Shown piece after piece: positions 32,948 to 44,999 of a stretch of 64,000 bases of DNA; the first letter of the stretch is position 1, and every line of letters begins with the position of its first letter. The position numbers were made by a program, and so were the translations under genes. The stretch covers positions 37,049,383 to 37,113,382 of the forward strand of contig NC_086386.1 of the NCBI RefSeq assembly GCF_036588685.1, given 5' to 3'. Under the pieces are notes generated by a model. It did not search any database, was not told the origin of the DNA, and saw only the letters and a program-made list of their open reading frames with translations. Source of the stretch: Mytilus trossulus. Taxonomy: Eukaryota > Mollusca > Bivalvia > Mytilida > Mytilidae.

Positions 32948-35458
32948 ATGGTTATCACACAGCTGTTTTGATTAGTTGTGTGTTTTGTTTTGACGATAGG
33001 AGTTAACTGTCATTTGAAAACCAAATGCAGCTTTTGCCATGCATGTCGATGCAAAATTTCCCCATCGAAATTCGTAGAGGTCGATTGTTCATACTCGAAA
33101 CTTAAGAATATACCCAAACTGCCAAGAAATGTAAGCAGTGTTGATCTAAGTAACAACAATATACATAACATACCGGAACATCATTTTAAAGACAACGATA
33201 TTTTATCTGAAATAAACCTTTCAGTCAATAGATTACATACTCTTAAGAAAGAAATGTTTTTTGGACTGAAAAATGTTGGAAAGCTGCATATGAACAACAA
33301 CAACATTACAGAAACAACGAACGATTCGTTTTCACATTTACAAAGACTATCATATTTAGATGTTAAGAAGAACAATATTAGCTGGAGCAATAACAACGTT
33401 ACATTTCCTCAATCTTTGCTCACATTGAAAATTGATTATAATGCGTCTCATGAAAACCTACCTAAAATGTCTCATTTAGAGACTCTAGACGTCTCTGGAT
33501 CATCTGGGCAATGTAACATACACACCGTGAAACCAGATACGTTTAGATCTGTACCAACAATATATGAGTTAGATATTTCTGCTTGCAAAGTGAATTATGT
33601 TCACAATGGTTCTTTTAGTTTCATGAAAAATTTATCAAATCTTGACGTTTCTTTTAACACTTGTTTAAGGTTTGATGGTTTAGAAAATGTGACAATTGAC
33701 CTTCCATTCACTTCGATAAAAGTTCTGAAATTTAACAAAATTCACAAAACATTTCAAATGAATACGAAAGTTTTGAAACAGCATTTTTTGCATTTAAGAT
33801 ATACAAACTTAGAAGAACTGCATGGCGATAGCAATAAAATCCAACTCATAGAAGAAGGAACTATACAACAACTTCCAACTTCCCTTCGAAAACTTTTTGT
33901 TTCCGACAATGAATTTTCGTATGGACAATATTTGTTCGATTTTATAACTATGCAAATTGAATTCGTAAATGCGTCGTTTTTATTCAATTCGCGAAGGAAT
34001 AAAGAACGAGAAGAAAAATGCGAGCGTCCGGATGAATCATCTTGTAATAAAGTCTTTAAACCAAAACATATATTTGATGAGACAATATCCCGATTCAGCA
34101 CTGCCTGGAGAGCACTGCCAATTCCTCGAAAACTGAAAAAATTTCTATACAAAGACTGCTTTCTCCGCTATGACATACAACAGTATGCAATTTCCGAAAA
34201 CATAGTGGAATATGTAGATTTGAGTTATAATATTTTCTATTCGTGGATAGGTCCACTTCTTACTTTTGATCATGTTCAATATTTAGATTTATCTAATAAC
34301 ATTTGCTCGAATGTGTCAAAAGTATTTTTTAAAAGCGTTCCAAATGTAATAACATTACTCCTACAAAATAACCTACTTGGATTTGTCCTTCCGGATGACA
34401 CTGAAGGGGAGATAATGCAACATATGCCAGCCCTTCAATTTGTGAATTTGGCAGATAATAGGATTCCAAGTTTGCCGTATACATTTTTTAAATCTCATAC
34501 AAATTTGAAGGAAATTAAATTAGGAGGAAATATGATGGATAATATAACCTTCCAAATTAACCACATGAAACAATTATCAAGTCTAGATCTTTCTAATAAT
34601 ATAATTTCTAGTTTAGATGAACATGCTCGTGGTAATTTAGAAGAGGTATACAAAGCGAAAAACAATTTTTCAATTGATATAAGTGGGAATCCATTAAAAT
34701 GTAGTTGTGATACCATAGAATTTATTAAGTGGATGTCAACAACAAAAGTCAAGATTCTAAATAAACGCAAAACCGCATGCTTGACGTCTCGTGGGGACCA
34801 AGAATCATTATCAAAACCGAAAAGAATTTTTGAAAAGCTTCAAAGCGAATGTTCGTCGTATTCATCTTTGATTGTTGGCACAGTAGCAACATTGGTCGTT
34901 TTCTTGTTTGTGCTAATTTGGGGCATATGCTACCGTAATAGGTGGCGCTTACGATATATGTATTACATGGTGAAAAATAAATATCAAGTGCAAAATAAAG
35001 GAAGCAACGACAATGATAGCGAATATGAGTACGATGCTTTTATATCCTACGACAACAACGACCGATTTTTCGTTCATGACAAACTTTTGCATTGTCTAGA
35101 AAGACAGACTGGATTGAAGCTGTGTATACATAAGAGAGATTTTCTACCTGGAAATGACATTGCAGCAAACATAACGTCTGCAATTCACAACAGCCGTAAA
35201 GTGGTCATTGTAATGTCACATAATTATCTTGATTCGTACTGGTGTATGTTTGAATACAACATGGCAAAAGTGGAAAGCATTTACTCCAGAAATAAGGAAA
35301 ACATATTATTTTTAGTATTTCTAGAGAAAATGTCATCAAAAGATTTACCAATGATGGTTTTAGAATTGATACAATCCAGCTCTTATATTGAATATCCAAA
35401 CGATGAATTTGGTGACACAGTGTTTTGGAATAAATTAAGGGAAGTCTTATCGCAGTAA
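32948..35458 (+). CDS. Toll-like receptor A, TGA in signal peptide
   Basis: Single-pass innate immune receptor with a leucine-rich-repeat ectodomain and a cytoplasmic TIR domain that recruits MyD88-type adaptors. The coding exon follows a TTTATTTCAG acceptor (ends 32943). The ATG at 32948 aligns with the TLR-B start. Codon 8 is TGA (32969-32971) inside the signal peptide. From there the frame is open for 828 codons, but it contains no ATG until deep in the ectodomain. Numbering from 32978: LRRNT Cys cluster about 9-30, leucine-rich repeats to about 565, one LRRCT (NPLKCSCD, about 571-618), membrane helix about 628-651, TIR 683-826 with box 1 YDAFISY, box 2 RDFLPGNDI and the C-terminal FW. The single cysteine cluster places it with the sccTLR (vertebrate-like) type. 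Either a very recent pseudogene, a null allele, or rescued by another splice acceptor. Confidence 0.85.
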
Positions 35459-35494
35459 CCATTTTATCGCTCTCTCCTCATGGTCAGCTATTCG

Positions 35495-35702
35495 TGTGGA
35501 GCAGGATCTGCTTACCCTTCCGGAGCACATGAAATCACCCCTAATTTTGGGTGGGGTTCGTGTTGTTTATTCTTTAGTTTTCTATGTTGTGTCATGTGAA
35601 CTATTGTTTGTCTTTTTTTTTCTCCATTTTTAGCCATGACGTCAGTTTATTTTAGAATTATGAGTTTGACTGTCCCTTTTGGTATCTTTCGTCCCTATTT
35701 TA
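35495..35702 (+). mobile_element. Retroelement family A, copy in the TLR-A 3' flank
   Basis: It runs from GTGTGGAGCAGGATCTGCTT to TTGGTATCTTTCGTCCCTAT, matching the last 210 bp of the copy at 24835. TLR-B lacks it: after its stop the homologous sequence passes directly to AATACTAAATATATACATGG, which follows the insert here as AATGCTAAATATATGCATGG. The insertion therefore came after the TLR duplication. It begins 37 bp after the TLR-A stop. Confidence 0.85.
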
Positions 35703-35709
35703 AATGCTA

Positions 35710-36580
35710 AATATATGCATGGTTTATGATGTATTTGGTTTACAGTTTGATCTAGTAGAAATGCCGACATAGCTAGATAATACAGTAAATTATCTAATTA
35801 CTAAATCATAACAGTTTTACATTAAAGAAAAATATCTTACATTTGTTGAACTTCTTTATCATTTAGACGTAGAATTCCTCAACTATGCATAGCTAAAATT
35901 TTCTACCTTTGAAATTTTCTGAACATTCGTTTGTTTTGGTGTGATGTTGTGTTGTAGACAAACTCTTTCCCAACTTGTTTTTTTAGACGTAATGTTAACA
36001 CATTTTACTAGTAATACATTTAAAAAAATGTTGTAATATTTTTTTCCATACAATAAGAAATTATTATTAGATATTTTATCTATTGAGAATTATCGTCGTC
36101 CATTTTCCTTCGTTCTTTTTTAACAAATATTTCTCTATTCACCAGGGTTCTCCCTTCTTCGAACAATTTCAATTTTTTGTAAAACATAAAGCTAACAAAA
36201 GAAAGGCATTGACTCTATAATATTCGGCTTTGGGTGTTTCAGATGATGCGTTTGAGGATGAATGAATTTATTAAAGAGTCTAAGAGGTTTCTGATAGTGT
36301 AATATGACACATTATAAAGTGTAAATACATGCATATTGTGTATAACCATTCACATCATCACACACCATCTCTTCACAGTTCCAATATTTTTCTATATTTA
36401 TATTGTATTGTTTGTATGCATGCTTTTTAGATATTCTTTTGTTATAAATTGTTATGGGAGAAGACTATACAATTTTGACGAACTTGTGTCTCATCCCTTT
36501 TGCACACTTAAACAAATAAAGTATGTTTAAACTAAATGAATGTATTTTATAAAGCGCTGTTATCATTTTTGTCTCGCTTG
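35710..36580. other. Intergenic DNA, no gene seen
   Basis: AT-rich sequence downstream of TLR-A. The first part matches the TLR-B 3' flank for only a short distance (to about 35740). No coding frame or repeat edge was recognised. Confidence 0.4.
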
Positions 36581-36619
36581 ACGGACATTGACGATTCATA
36601 GTTTTTCGGCGGCGGCGTC

Positions 36620-37110
36620 AACAATGTATTAGTGTGTGCTTATGTCTAGTTTATGGTCAATCACTAATTGAGAGTCAAAGATATGTTGTATGCAGTTGTG
36701 TTAGTATAAGCATATCTTATTTCCATAAAGATTTTTTGGCACCTCCCCCTAATTCACGGTCTAATGACTTTGAAACTTTTGCTTAGATTTCATGTATTGG
36801 TTTGTGTTTAGGTCGGTTTATGAGTACAACTAGTGGTAGGTCAATGATATTTGGTATGCAGTGGTATTTGCATTATCACATCTGTTATCATTTGACCCCG
36901 CCCCCTCAGTAATGGTTTAAAGACATTAACATTTTGCTTAGTTTACATGTATTACTTAGTGCTTATATTTGTGTAAAGGGAACTACTCATATCAATGGTA
37001 TTTGGTATGCGTTGTATTAGTATTGGTACTAATTTGGTACATCTCATTTTCATGTAGATTGTTTAGCCATATAACTTCAGTCATTATGGATTGACTTTGA
37101 GTATTTGCAA
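36620..37110 (+). repeat. Three tandem units of 150-165 bp
   Basis: The words TATGCAGTTG, TATGCAGTGG and TATGCGTTGT, each preceded by GATATNTTGTATG/GGTATTTGGTATG, occur at about 36690, 36855 and 37006. Each unit also has CTTAGNTTNCATGTATT. The units are diverged. I recall multi-unit arrays of this kind in bivalves. Non-coding. Confidence 0.65.
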
Positions 37111-37850
37111 ATCTTACAAGTGAAAGTGCTGCTATTTTAATTTCAACATTTGCAACAACAAAAATAAGAAATTGTAATTTTCTTCAATCGTCGAAAATCG
37201 GTACAAATGAAAATAATCAATCAACAGTAATTGATTTAGGGAAAAAGCGTATGAAGTCATGCTTTCTGTCCTGTTTCGAGACTCAGTTTTGTTATGTTTC
37301 AACAAACGAATCGTGAATGATATAGCAATTCATTTAAAATCATTAACATGTTTTCCTGTGTTCTAAATAAATCACCTTAAATTAATAAACAATCAATTTA
37401 AATATTATACAATCAAAGCCTGTAAATGAGTTCGATATAATATCGTATTGGCCTCAACCTAAGTCTACAATTGTCATATTATTCATCTAACAACTATTAC
37501 ATGGAAAATGTAACATTGAGGATTTCATGAATGTATTATTGGTAACGAGCTGTGTGCCATGTGCAATATGCTGTGTTTATTTACGAAAAGCTAAATACAA
37601 CAAAATTGGCATTTCAACTTTTATATACATAAATACATGCAGCAAATAATAATAAAGATACATGTTGTTTTTATAATGTGTTTTAAGACAGACCAATATG
37701 TGGAAGGTCATATTCTGATTTATTTTGTATATCCAAAGGTAGTTTTTATGTAAAACCAGCATAAAATAGAAAATTGTCTAGATTCACTGCCTACTGAACA
37801 CTAAACTACATGCTTTCTTTAAAGTAAAATCATCCTAGATACCATTTTTT
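37110..37850. other. Intergenic DNA, no gene seen
   Basis: AT-rich. No protein match, RNA gene or repeat boundary was recognised. Confidence 0.4.
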
Positions 37851-37859
37851 TTAATTTGC

Positions 37860-37985
37860 GGCAGACGCTCGTTTCGTGTACAAAAGACTCATCAGTGACG
37901 TTCAAATAAAAAAAAGTTTAAAAGGCCAAAGAAAGTATGCAGTTGAAGAGTATTGAGGACCAGATTGCAGCTGCTACTCAGACTT
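37860..37985 (+). repeat. Dispersed repeat family C, copy 2
   Basis: GCAGACGCTCGTTTCGTGTA, CTCATCAGTGACGTTCAAAT and GAGTATTGAGGACCAGATTG match the family C copy at 30613. Confidence 0.7.
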
Positions 37986-38441
37986 TATAAAATGTCACCA
38001 GAGTCTGACTAGAAAGTTGATGAGTCAGGGGTATTTCAAAGAACGTGTCGTCCTTTTTTTTAAATGGTTCACTGGAAGGTACTTATTGCCTTGTTGATAA
38101 ATATTCCAGATTTGACGACCGTATTTATTTATCCCCCGTGTATTTACTAGTTTTATCAGAGTATTCGTATTTGCTGGCTTTAAAACTATACAAAAACATA
38201 GCAAGAAGCAGAAATTACCACACTTGCCAAGCTTTATGAGATATTCAATTATGCCTGTTTGTTCCAAATTGAATTAGGCAATATAATGCATTCTGAAACT
38301 CATCTTTTATTTTGAACCAGTTAACTTTTGAAAAAAAACCCCGGAATAATATCACCAATAGCATACTGCAAAGACGACATGTTTCTCAAATGATTGTATA
38401 GACAAACTTCAGAGATAATATTTTGAGTAGTGGGATTTCAT

Positions 38442-39431
38442 CATGGGTCGAATTTAAGCTATTATGTGTACTGGCCCGCCGGACTGAAACTCTACTGGTC
38501 CGGCTCCAAATCTACTGGTCCTGCAAAAATGACATTAATTTGACAAACACTTATATAAATGACAGTTGTTTAATTTTATTTTGATGCTTTCGTTTACATA
38601 AGTTAGACAGTAACAAAGGAATAGTCTTTATTCTGATTTGATAAAGGCTTTGGTAATCTCAATGATTTTCTTTATCAAAATCAGGATCAAGGACAGAAAA
38701 CATATATCAACATTGTCTTCTACGTCATCGCAATCCTCACGACGACCATAGTCAATAGGGTGCCTGACTAGGTCATCTGGAGCGCTGTCCAAAAATATTC
38801 CACTTTTCAATAGCCGGGACCGGATCAAATGATGCCATATCTTCAGTGTGAAACATAATGAATAAAAGATTTGATAAAACAGTTGGACGCAATTTTCATC
38901 GCCAATCATTCTTAAAAGGTTTCATCTCAGAAAACCCCCCTTCTGCAGAAAATGAAAAATGAGCAGTAAGGGACAGGATTAAAGTTTTCACATATTGTAC
39001 ATATCATTAAATTTCAACCTACTATATATAATGCAATCATTCACGATCTTTTTCCCATGATTTTCGGTAATTGCATTTCCTTTTGTCACTTTCGTATACT
39101 TTATTTCGATCTTCCTTTTGATTTTCAGCTATCTTAATTTTTTTGTCCGGCGGTGGGTTTAACTCCTTCAAAAAATTTCCAAAATTTATATTGTGCGAAG
39201 GACGCTCACCAGAGATATTATTTAACTTGATCAATTGTAATACCCCCCAGTACCGTATAATTGATTTCACAGGTAAATTGATTTGTAAACAAACGGAGAT
39301 TGCGATGCAATCAGTGATTTTTATCGACAAATTTCTACTGGTCCGCCGGACCACCAGCTAACAAAATCTACTGATCCGACGCAAATTTTACTAGTCCCGG
39401 ACTACCGGACTAGCGCTAATTTCAACCCCTG
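38442..39431 (-). mobile_element. hAT-type element, internally deleted, 990 bp
   Basis: The ends are CATGGGTCGAATTTAAGCT (left) and, in reverse from the right, CAGGGGTTGAAATTAGCGC. The 8-bp duplication GATTTCAT flanks both (38434-38441 and 39432-39439). CAGGG ends with an 8-bp duplication are typical of hAT. Subterminal words around CTACTGGTCCG recur at both ends. On the minus strand, a frame beginning at 39354 ends with KRKCNYRKSWEKDRE, resembling the N-terminus of ZNF862/KIAA1586-like transposases. Nearer the other end, in another frame, lies FDPVPAIEKWNIFGQRSR, resembling the C-terminal dimerisation region. The catalytic middle is missing. The left TIR is more mutated than the right. The protein assignments are tentative; the TIR and TSD are clear. 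Confidence 0.75.
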
Positions 39432-39699
39432 GATTTCATGTCCAAATGAAGTGTTGAACATACTGATTCTTGAATATACTGATATCCACAAATAAACTTC
39501 CCCTTTAAGGCTTATGTTCAATTTTCTCAGTTATCTCTGTTTCCATTTGTCTATGGTGTCAATTATGGCAAACTCAATTCAAGTCTGCAATTTACGCTCC
39601 TTCATCTTCAGTATCTTTAGAACCGACAAATAACGAAAATACTGAACTCAAACACATCAAACGAATAGATAACAACTGTCATATTTCTGACTAGGTACA

Positions 39700-39840
39700 G
39701 CGAATATGACAGTTCATGTCCATCCTTTTTTTAAGTGTTTTGTCATTTGATTTTGCCATGTGAATTTTGACTTTCCAATTAGATTTTCCACTGAGTTCAG
39801 TATTTTTTGTGATTTTACTTTTTTCTAATGAAATAAATGG
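39700..39840 (+). repeat. Dispersed repeat family D, partial copy
   Basis: AGCGAATATGACAGTTCATG, TGTCATTTGATTTTGCCATG and TGACTTTCCAATTAGATTTT match recalled mussel family D sequence. The copy lacks the TATAAAACCAGG start. Confidence 0.4.
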
Positions 39841-40549
39841 TGGATTGGAACTGGAATTAAATCAATCTTCACCTATCACTTGTTCATGTTGTACGACTGT
39901 CGCTTAAAATTATATTATATTTACAACAATGTGTGTACATAAACAAGATAGACAAAATAAGAAAAAATGTCAAAGATAGGAATACATCAGTCAAAATTGT
40001 GTTGTAATCTTAAACACTATAGACCGAAAAAATATTTCAACAAAGAAATACAAAAAAGCATACAGACAAACCACCTAAGCAAAGTAAAAAGACAGGAATA
40101 CAAAAAATTATCGCATCACAATAACACAATGACGGGATGTATAAGTAACAAGCCATGTTAAATGAATGTCACCAAAAATAGACTCTTTTTGGAAACAGCT
40201 TTCGATTATTGAAATTATAATATGATAGTTAACTTATATATATTTGAAAACTAGTAATTTCTAAGTAATTATAGACAAGCTAAAGACAGAAGCATATGTA
40301 GTACTATATTTGTGTAAGCCAAAGGGAAGAAATCACAGAATAGATATTGTGCCTGTTTCTGTGATTTCTATTTATAACATTTTCTGGTAAAACACTGTAG
40401 ATAAAAAATCAAAAGTTAGGATGATATGATGTGTCACTATGTTCAATATCTATAATTTGTGTGTTGGGCCGTTAAAGCATGATTAGCTCTATAAATACTA
40501 TATTTAGGTAGGCACAATATAAGCTCACTAAATGGATATTGTAGTGCAA

Positions 40550-40615
40550 ACTGGGGGTGATATCAGGTGTTCTGACAGGCTAAAAAGATCCTGCTCCACA
40601 TATGGTACCCGTAAG
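40550..40615 (-). mobile_element. Retroelement family A, short fragment
   Basis: GGGGGTGATATCAGGTGTTC and GATCCTGCTCCACATATGG are the reverse complement of the family A segment near 24615-24665. The usual 3' terminus is missing. Confidence 0.6.
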
Positions 40616-40659
40616 CAATGCAGTAATGCATGTTTTTTTTATGGCATATCTATATTTTT

Positions 40660-40990
40660 TTTTAAACATGGATAAGGTATTTATCTAAAAAAAAATACCT
40701 GTTAAAAGTGCAATCCAAATAGTGAAGTATAATACGTTTAACGGATAACAAATTTAACATATATTTGACAGATAAAATAGATGGGTCAATATTAATCATG
40801 CAATGTAGTAAAAGGAGCAGGAAGTGAGATGAAAGTTTTTTTTCCAATCTTATCGATCTTTCATCTCAGTTATATTTTCTTGTATAGAAATAAGTAAAGA
40901 AAATAGAAACCCAAGTTCATACGTTATTAACTTTCCTAAGAGGTAAGAATTTAAAAAAATACTTTAATTTCATATCAGACTCGGATCAAT
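40660..40990 (+). promoter_or_regulatory. Second copy of TLR upstream block 1, candidate leader exon
   Basis: Homologous to 29240-29560 with the donor-like site AAGAG|GTAAGAATTT near 40940. Its position fits a TLR-B leader exon, although TE insertions now put it about 12 kb from the TLR-B coding exon. Confidence 0.4.
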
Positions 40991-41887
40991 CATAATGTAT
41001 AATATTTCAAGTCTGTGTTTATTGGGAAACATTCAACACGTTTAAGGCGTTGAAATGAGTTATTAAGGTTAGATGGAACAATCACTTACCAAATAGTTAA
41101 CATATAAATTTGAAGTTAAAACCAAATTGATCTTGATATTATTAGATTGATATTTTGGGACTTTACATTTATCCTTAACGACCTCATTTAAATATAGGAA
41201 TACGATGTGGTATGAGTGCCGATGAGTCAGTTATCTATCAAATTAAACCAGTATAGGTCAATAGTGTTTTCCTAGATGCAACATCATATTCAAACCTTGA
41301 CCGATATAATGATTTCAAAGTTAATCATCTCAGTATTTTAGAACAATGCAAAGGAAGAATATATACATTTCATAATTTCACATAAAACATTTCAAACGTT
41401 CCACAACATCGTATTTAAAAATTCCTTGTAATCAATTCCTCGATCTCAAATGTTAACAAACTGTTGATCCGTATTTACCTTAGAAGAAAACAAAGTTAGT
41501 TTTGTACTGTTTTCGAGTCAACAGTTATAACTGCTATTTTTAAGGTTAACTATTTAAAACAATGCACAGGATGTCGAAAAATATTATACGAGGAATTGTT
41601 TGAGTCAATTTCTGCATACACATTTCAAACTATACGAATATAGCAATGGCATTTTAAATTGTATTTGAAATAAGGACTTCAACACTTCGTTAACGACATG
41701 ACTAAACATTTTACTGAGTTGAGCGTTTAAAGGGAATGAGATAAGATTATATCTCTCTACATTGATTTTTTTTTATACCACGTCCACATTGAAGAATAAT
41801 GAAACTGGTCCCCTTATAAAACAGTCAAAAAGCATATCTGATTTCAGCAAGCTATAATTGATGTCCTTTTCAAGGAAGAATAATATT

Positions 41888-42215
41888 TCATAAAAGAGGG
41901 ACGAAAGATACCAAAGGAACAGTCAAACTCATAAATCTAAAACAAACTGACAACGACATGGCTAAAAATGAAAAAGACAAACAGAAAAACAATAGGACAC
42001 ATGACACAACATAGAAAACTAAAGAATAAACAATACGAACCCCACCAAAACTAGAGGTGATCTCAGGTGCTCCGGAAGGGTAAGCAGATCCTGCTCCACA
42101 TGCGGCACCCGTCGTGTTGCTTATGTGATTACAAATCCAGTAAATATTATAATTCGGTAGGTCAAATTCATGAAAGGGAAGGAGATTGTAGTTACGACGT
42201 AAGGAACATAAGTGT
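41888..42215 (-). mobile_element. Retroelement family A, 5'-truncated copy
   Basis: It starts AAAAGAGGGACGAAAGATAC, the reverse complement of the family 3' terminus, and runs back to GTAGTTACGACGTAAGGAAC. It aligns over about 325 bp with 24510-24835. It separates upstream block 1 from block 2 in the TLR-B half. Confidence 0.85.
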
Positions 42216-42269
42216 CGATAATCTGTAACTGGTGTCTAAAATCTATTATCAAAATGATTTTTCAATTAG

Positions 42270-42540
42270 AAAATAAAAATAATTTTGATTCATTAACTTT
42301 TGGCAATTCTTGTAGAAGTATTCAAAATTAAATTAATCTATTTCTTATGTAAAAGTCGTGTTAACAAGTTTGAAATTCGGGACGTAAATTCAAACAATCT
42401 TTGCTTAGAAAGCGGATCGATGCACATAGTTTAATATAACGAACCGTTGTTTTGTTCTTTGTTAATTTATTAATTTATTAAACAGGAGTTTGATTTATAG
42501 ACTGTTTATTGAGGTAAGTACAGTTAAGAATTCTGAAATA
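42270..42540 (+). promoter_or_regulatory. Second copy of TLR upstream block 2, candidate leader exon
   Basis: Homologous to 31180-31440, sharing TACATAGTTT-like, AACGAACCGTTGTT and the donor-like TATTGAG|GTAAGTACA at 42510. A weaker third match lies at 43900-44060 and ends TCGTTGAG|GTAAGCGG. Confidence 0.4.
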
Positions 42541-42602
42541 TTATTTTACGATTTGCAGCAGACCACAGCGATCTAATACTTATGTTGGAAGCATATACCA
42601 AG

Positions 42603-43436
42603 GGCACAGGACGTTTGCGCTTTTTTACCTGTAAAACGATAGGACATTAGCGCTTCAAACACTATGGACATTTGCGCTTAAAGTTTAATACACCTGTATT
42701 AAATTGACCGGACATTTGCGCTTTTTACCTTTAGTCGTGTACCTGTAAATTTGATGAATTGTAATCATTTCGTAAATAAATTCAACTTAATATATTTGTC
42801 GTTAGTTAGTTCACATTAACACAGGATTTTAAAGTTATAGAGACTAGTAAAAGAAAAAAAAAGTATATGTCATTATGGATTGTTATATCGTTTTGATCAA
42901 ACCCTCAAAAGTGAAGACCTTTCATGGAGATGTACCGTGAAAATTGTAATACTACTAGAATTAAAACGGACAGTAGGACTACTAATGTTTTGAGTCAGAA
43001 AAATGACATAATCCCTCTAAAATGCGATGACAGAAAAATTAAGTGCCATCAGCTAAGAGTGTATGCCAAACATAAGAATGCTGACGATCTTACACAGAGC
43101 TTTAAAAAATAATTCGTGCTGGATTGAATATGTGGATGAGGATTCTTTGCATCCTAAGGATTTACAGTCTGTTTCAAAGGCTGTGTACAGAATAAGTAGA
43201 AAATCTCAACAGAATTTGCCTAAATCAAGAGAAGATGTTCACACTCTCTTTGAAGGTCAAGCCCGAATAAAAGAGAGGGGAAGTCATAAAAAGCTAAATA
43301 TTGCAAAAGCGCAAATTTCCTATGTAAAAAGCGCAAATGTCCTTTTTTAAAAAGCAACTGTCCTATGATTTGAAGCACAAGTGTCCAAAAATAAAAGCGC
43401 AAATGTCCTATGAAAAAGCGCAAACGTCCCGCGCCG
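42603..43436 (+). mobile_element. MULE-like element with iterated subterminal motif, 834 bp
   Basis: The ends are inverted: GGCACAGGACGTTTGCGC at left and, in reverse from the right, GGCGCGGGACGTTTGCGC. A 9-10 bp duplication flanks the element (TATACCAAG, 42594-42602; TATACCAAAG, 43437-43446), the length typical of Mutator-like elements. The motif GGACNTTTGCGCTT occurs four times inside the left end and six times, inverted, inside the right end. Two overlapping frames, 42924-43112 and 43063-43350, include KDLQSVSKAVYRISRKSQQ then LPKSREDVHTLFEG. This resembles the region between the FLYWCH-type finger and the transposase core of MULE proteins. The core itself is absent, so the element is non-autonomous. 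Family assignment is moderately confident. Confidence 0.7.
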
Positions 43437-44529
43437 TATACCAAAGCCATTTTGTACATAGAATGCTAAAGAAAACACATGTGGGACTTCGTTATACGGG
43501 AAAAGTGCTAATGGGTTAGACCTATCATGGTTAACTATTATATACCATTGTGTCCTTGAATTGCTCCCAAAGACGCCTTCAATAATTGGTATTAAATTTT
43601 TTTATATCTAAACACAAGCTAAATTATAAGATCTTCTGATTAAAAATTATGTGCAATTATTATTGATATATTTTTTTACTTTGTATGTAAATACGTTGGT
43701 GATCAACCGCTCATAATCCCTTTAGGAATTTTTCACGGAATCCAGTGTATCCGCGCAGAATAACAGAGGAAACTACCAATATATATGTATAGTAATATCA
43801 AAACCGTTGATTGTCTTACTCATAACACTATTATTCCAAATGCATAGTTTTAAAATCAACAATATCATTTCATTAAACAGTGATTGGGTTTTCAACAACA
43901 TATAGAAATACAATGAAGTCGATACAATAGGACTTTAAAACATTATGTTGTGTAGAACCCCATCGCACACAACAAATACACAGAAGATGACATTTAAAAA
44001 ATACTATACTTTTGATAATTTTGAAAACATATTCGTTGAGGTAAGCGGAAAGATATTTCAGTATTCAAATGGTTACTGCTACTTTTAGTACTATATATGA
44101 AAAAAAACCCGTCCTTTTAATGATGAAAGTGCTTATATTTCTTGAAGGTTTTGTTTTAAAATCTATTTACCAAAACTTTATTTATGAATTTAAATAAACT
44201 ACCACGGTGTCATAGATTTTTACGTACACGGTAACGTAGTATTTTGTTATACCCAAGATGTCCCTTATTTCTATAACAGTCTTACAAATACAACAAATAG
44301 CCTCATGGTCAATGAAAGAACGTATAGAATAATCGGTACAGAAAATGCCCCCAACAACACTTTATGCTTGCATTCAAATAATAAACGTGCAAACATAAAA
44401 AAAAAATGATATTGTTACGTAATCATATGACGATATTTTGATCCTCGACTTCCGACAGTCCAAGGCCTTCAGTCATAAACTTTTTGATCTAAAGGACCGA
44501 CTGAATCAATATCTTCCAAATCAAAAAAG

Positions 44530-44890
44530 TGTCACCATGCTATTTTTGGTTGGATCATGTCTGTCATGTATGTTTGACTTGATTGTTTTGTCATAAATTA
44601 GGCATTTTTTTTCAATCGATGAACTTATAATCCATTATTATAAGACGTGTCACGGATTTTTTCTATCCCAAATTCATGTATTTAGTTTTGATGTTATATT
44701 TGTTATTCTCATCGGATTTTGTCCAATGGTTAGTTCGTTTTTGTGCGTGTTACATTTTAATGTTGTGTCGTCATTCTTTTATATTTAATGCGTTTCCCTA
44801 GGTATTGGTTTGTGACCCGAATTTGTTTTTTTTTCTATCGATTTATGAGTTTTGAACATCGGTATACTACTGTTGCCTTTATTTACCTAC
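44530..44890 (+). repeat. Dispersed repeat family E, + strand copy
   Basis: It includes GTATGTTTGACTTGATTGTT, GTTTTTGTGCGTGTTACATT, CGTTTCCCTAGGTATTGGTT and GAACATCGGTATACTACTGT. The last part matches 29985-30010. I recall this as a common mussel repeat ending in ACTGTTGCCTTTATT. Confidence 0.6.
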
Positions 44891-44999
44891 GGTTTTTTGG
44901 ATAAATGGTCAGCTCATTGAATGGTTAGCAGGAATGTTGAACCATCAATTTGGACAAAAACAGAATATTAGGTAAGGAATAACACTTACCCTTCAAAAC

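Noticed and set aside
32969..32971. TGA as a selenocysteine codon
   Set aside because: It falls in a signal peptide at a site that is Leu in TLR-B, where selenocysteine has no plausible role.
32978..32980. GTG as the start codon of TLR-A
   Set aside because: GTG is not a normal nuclear start in animals. The true ATG by homology is at 32948, before the TGA.
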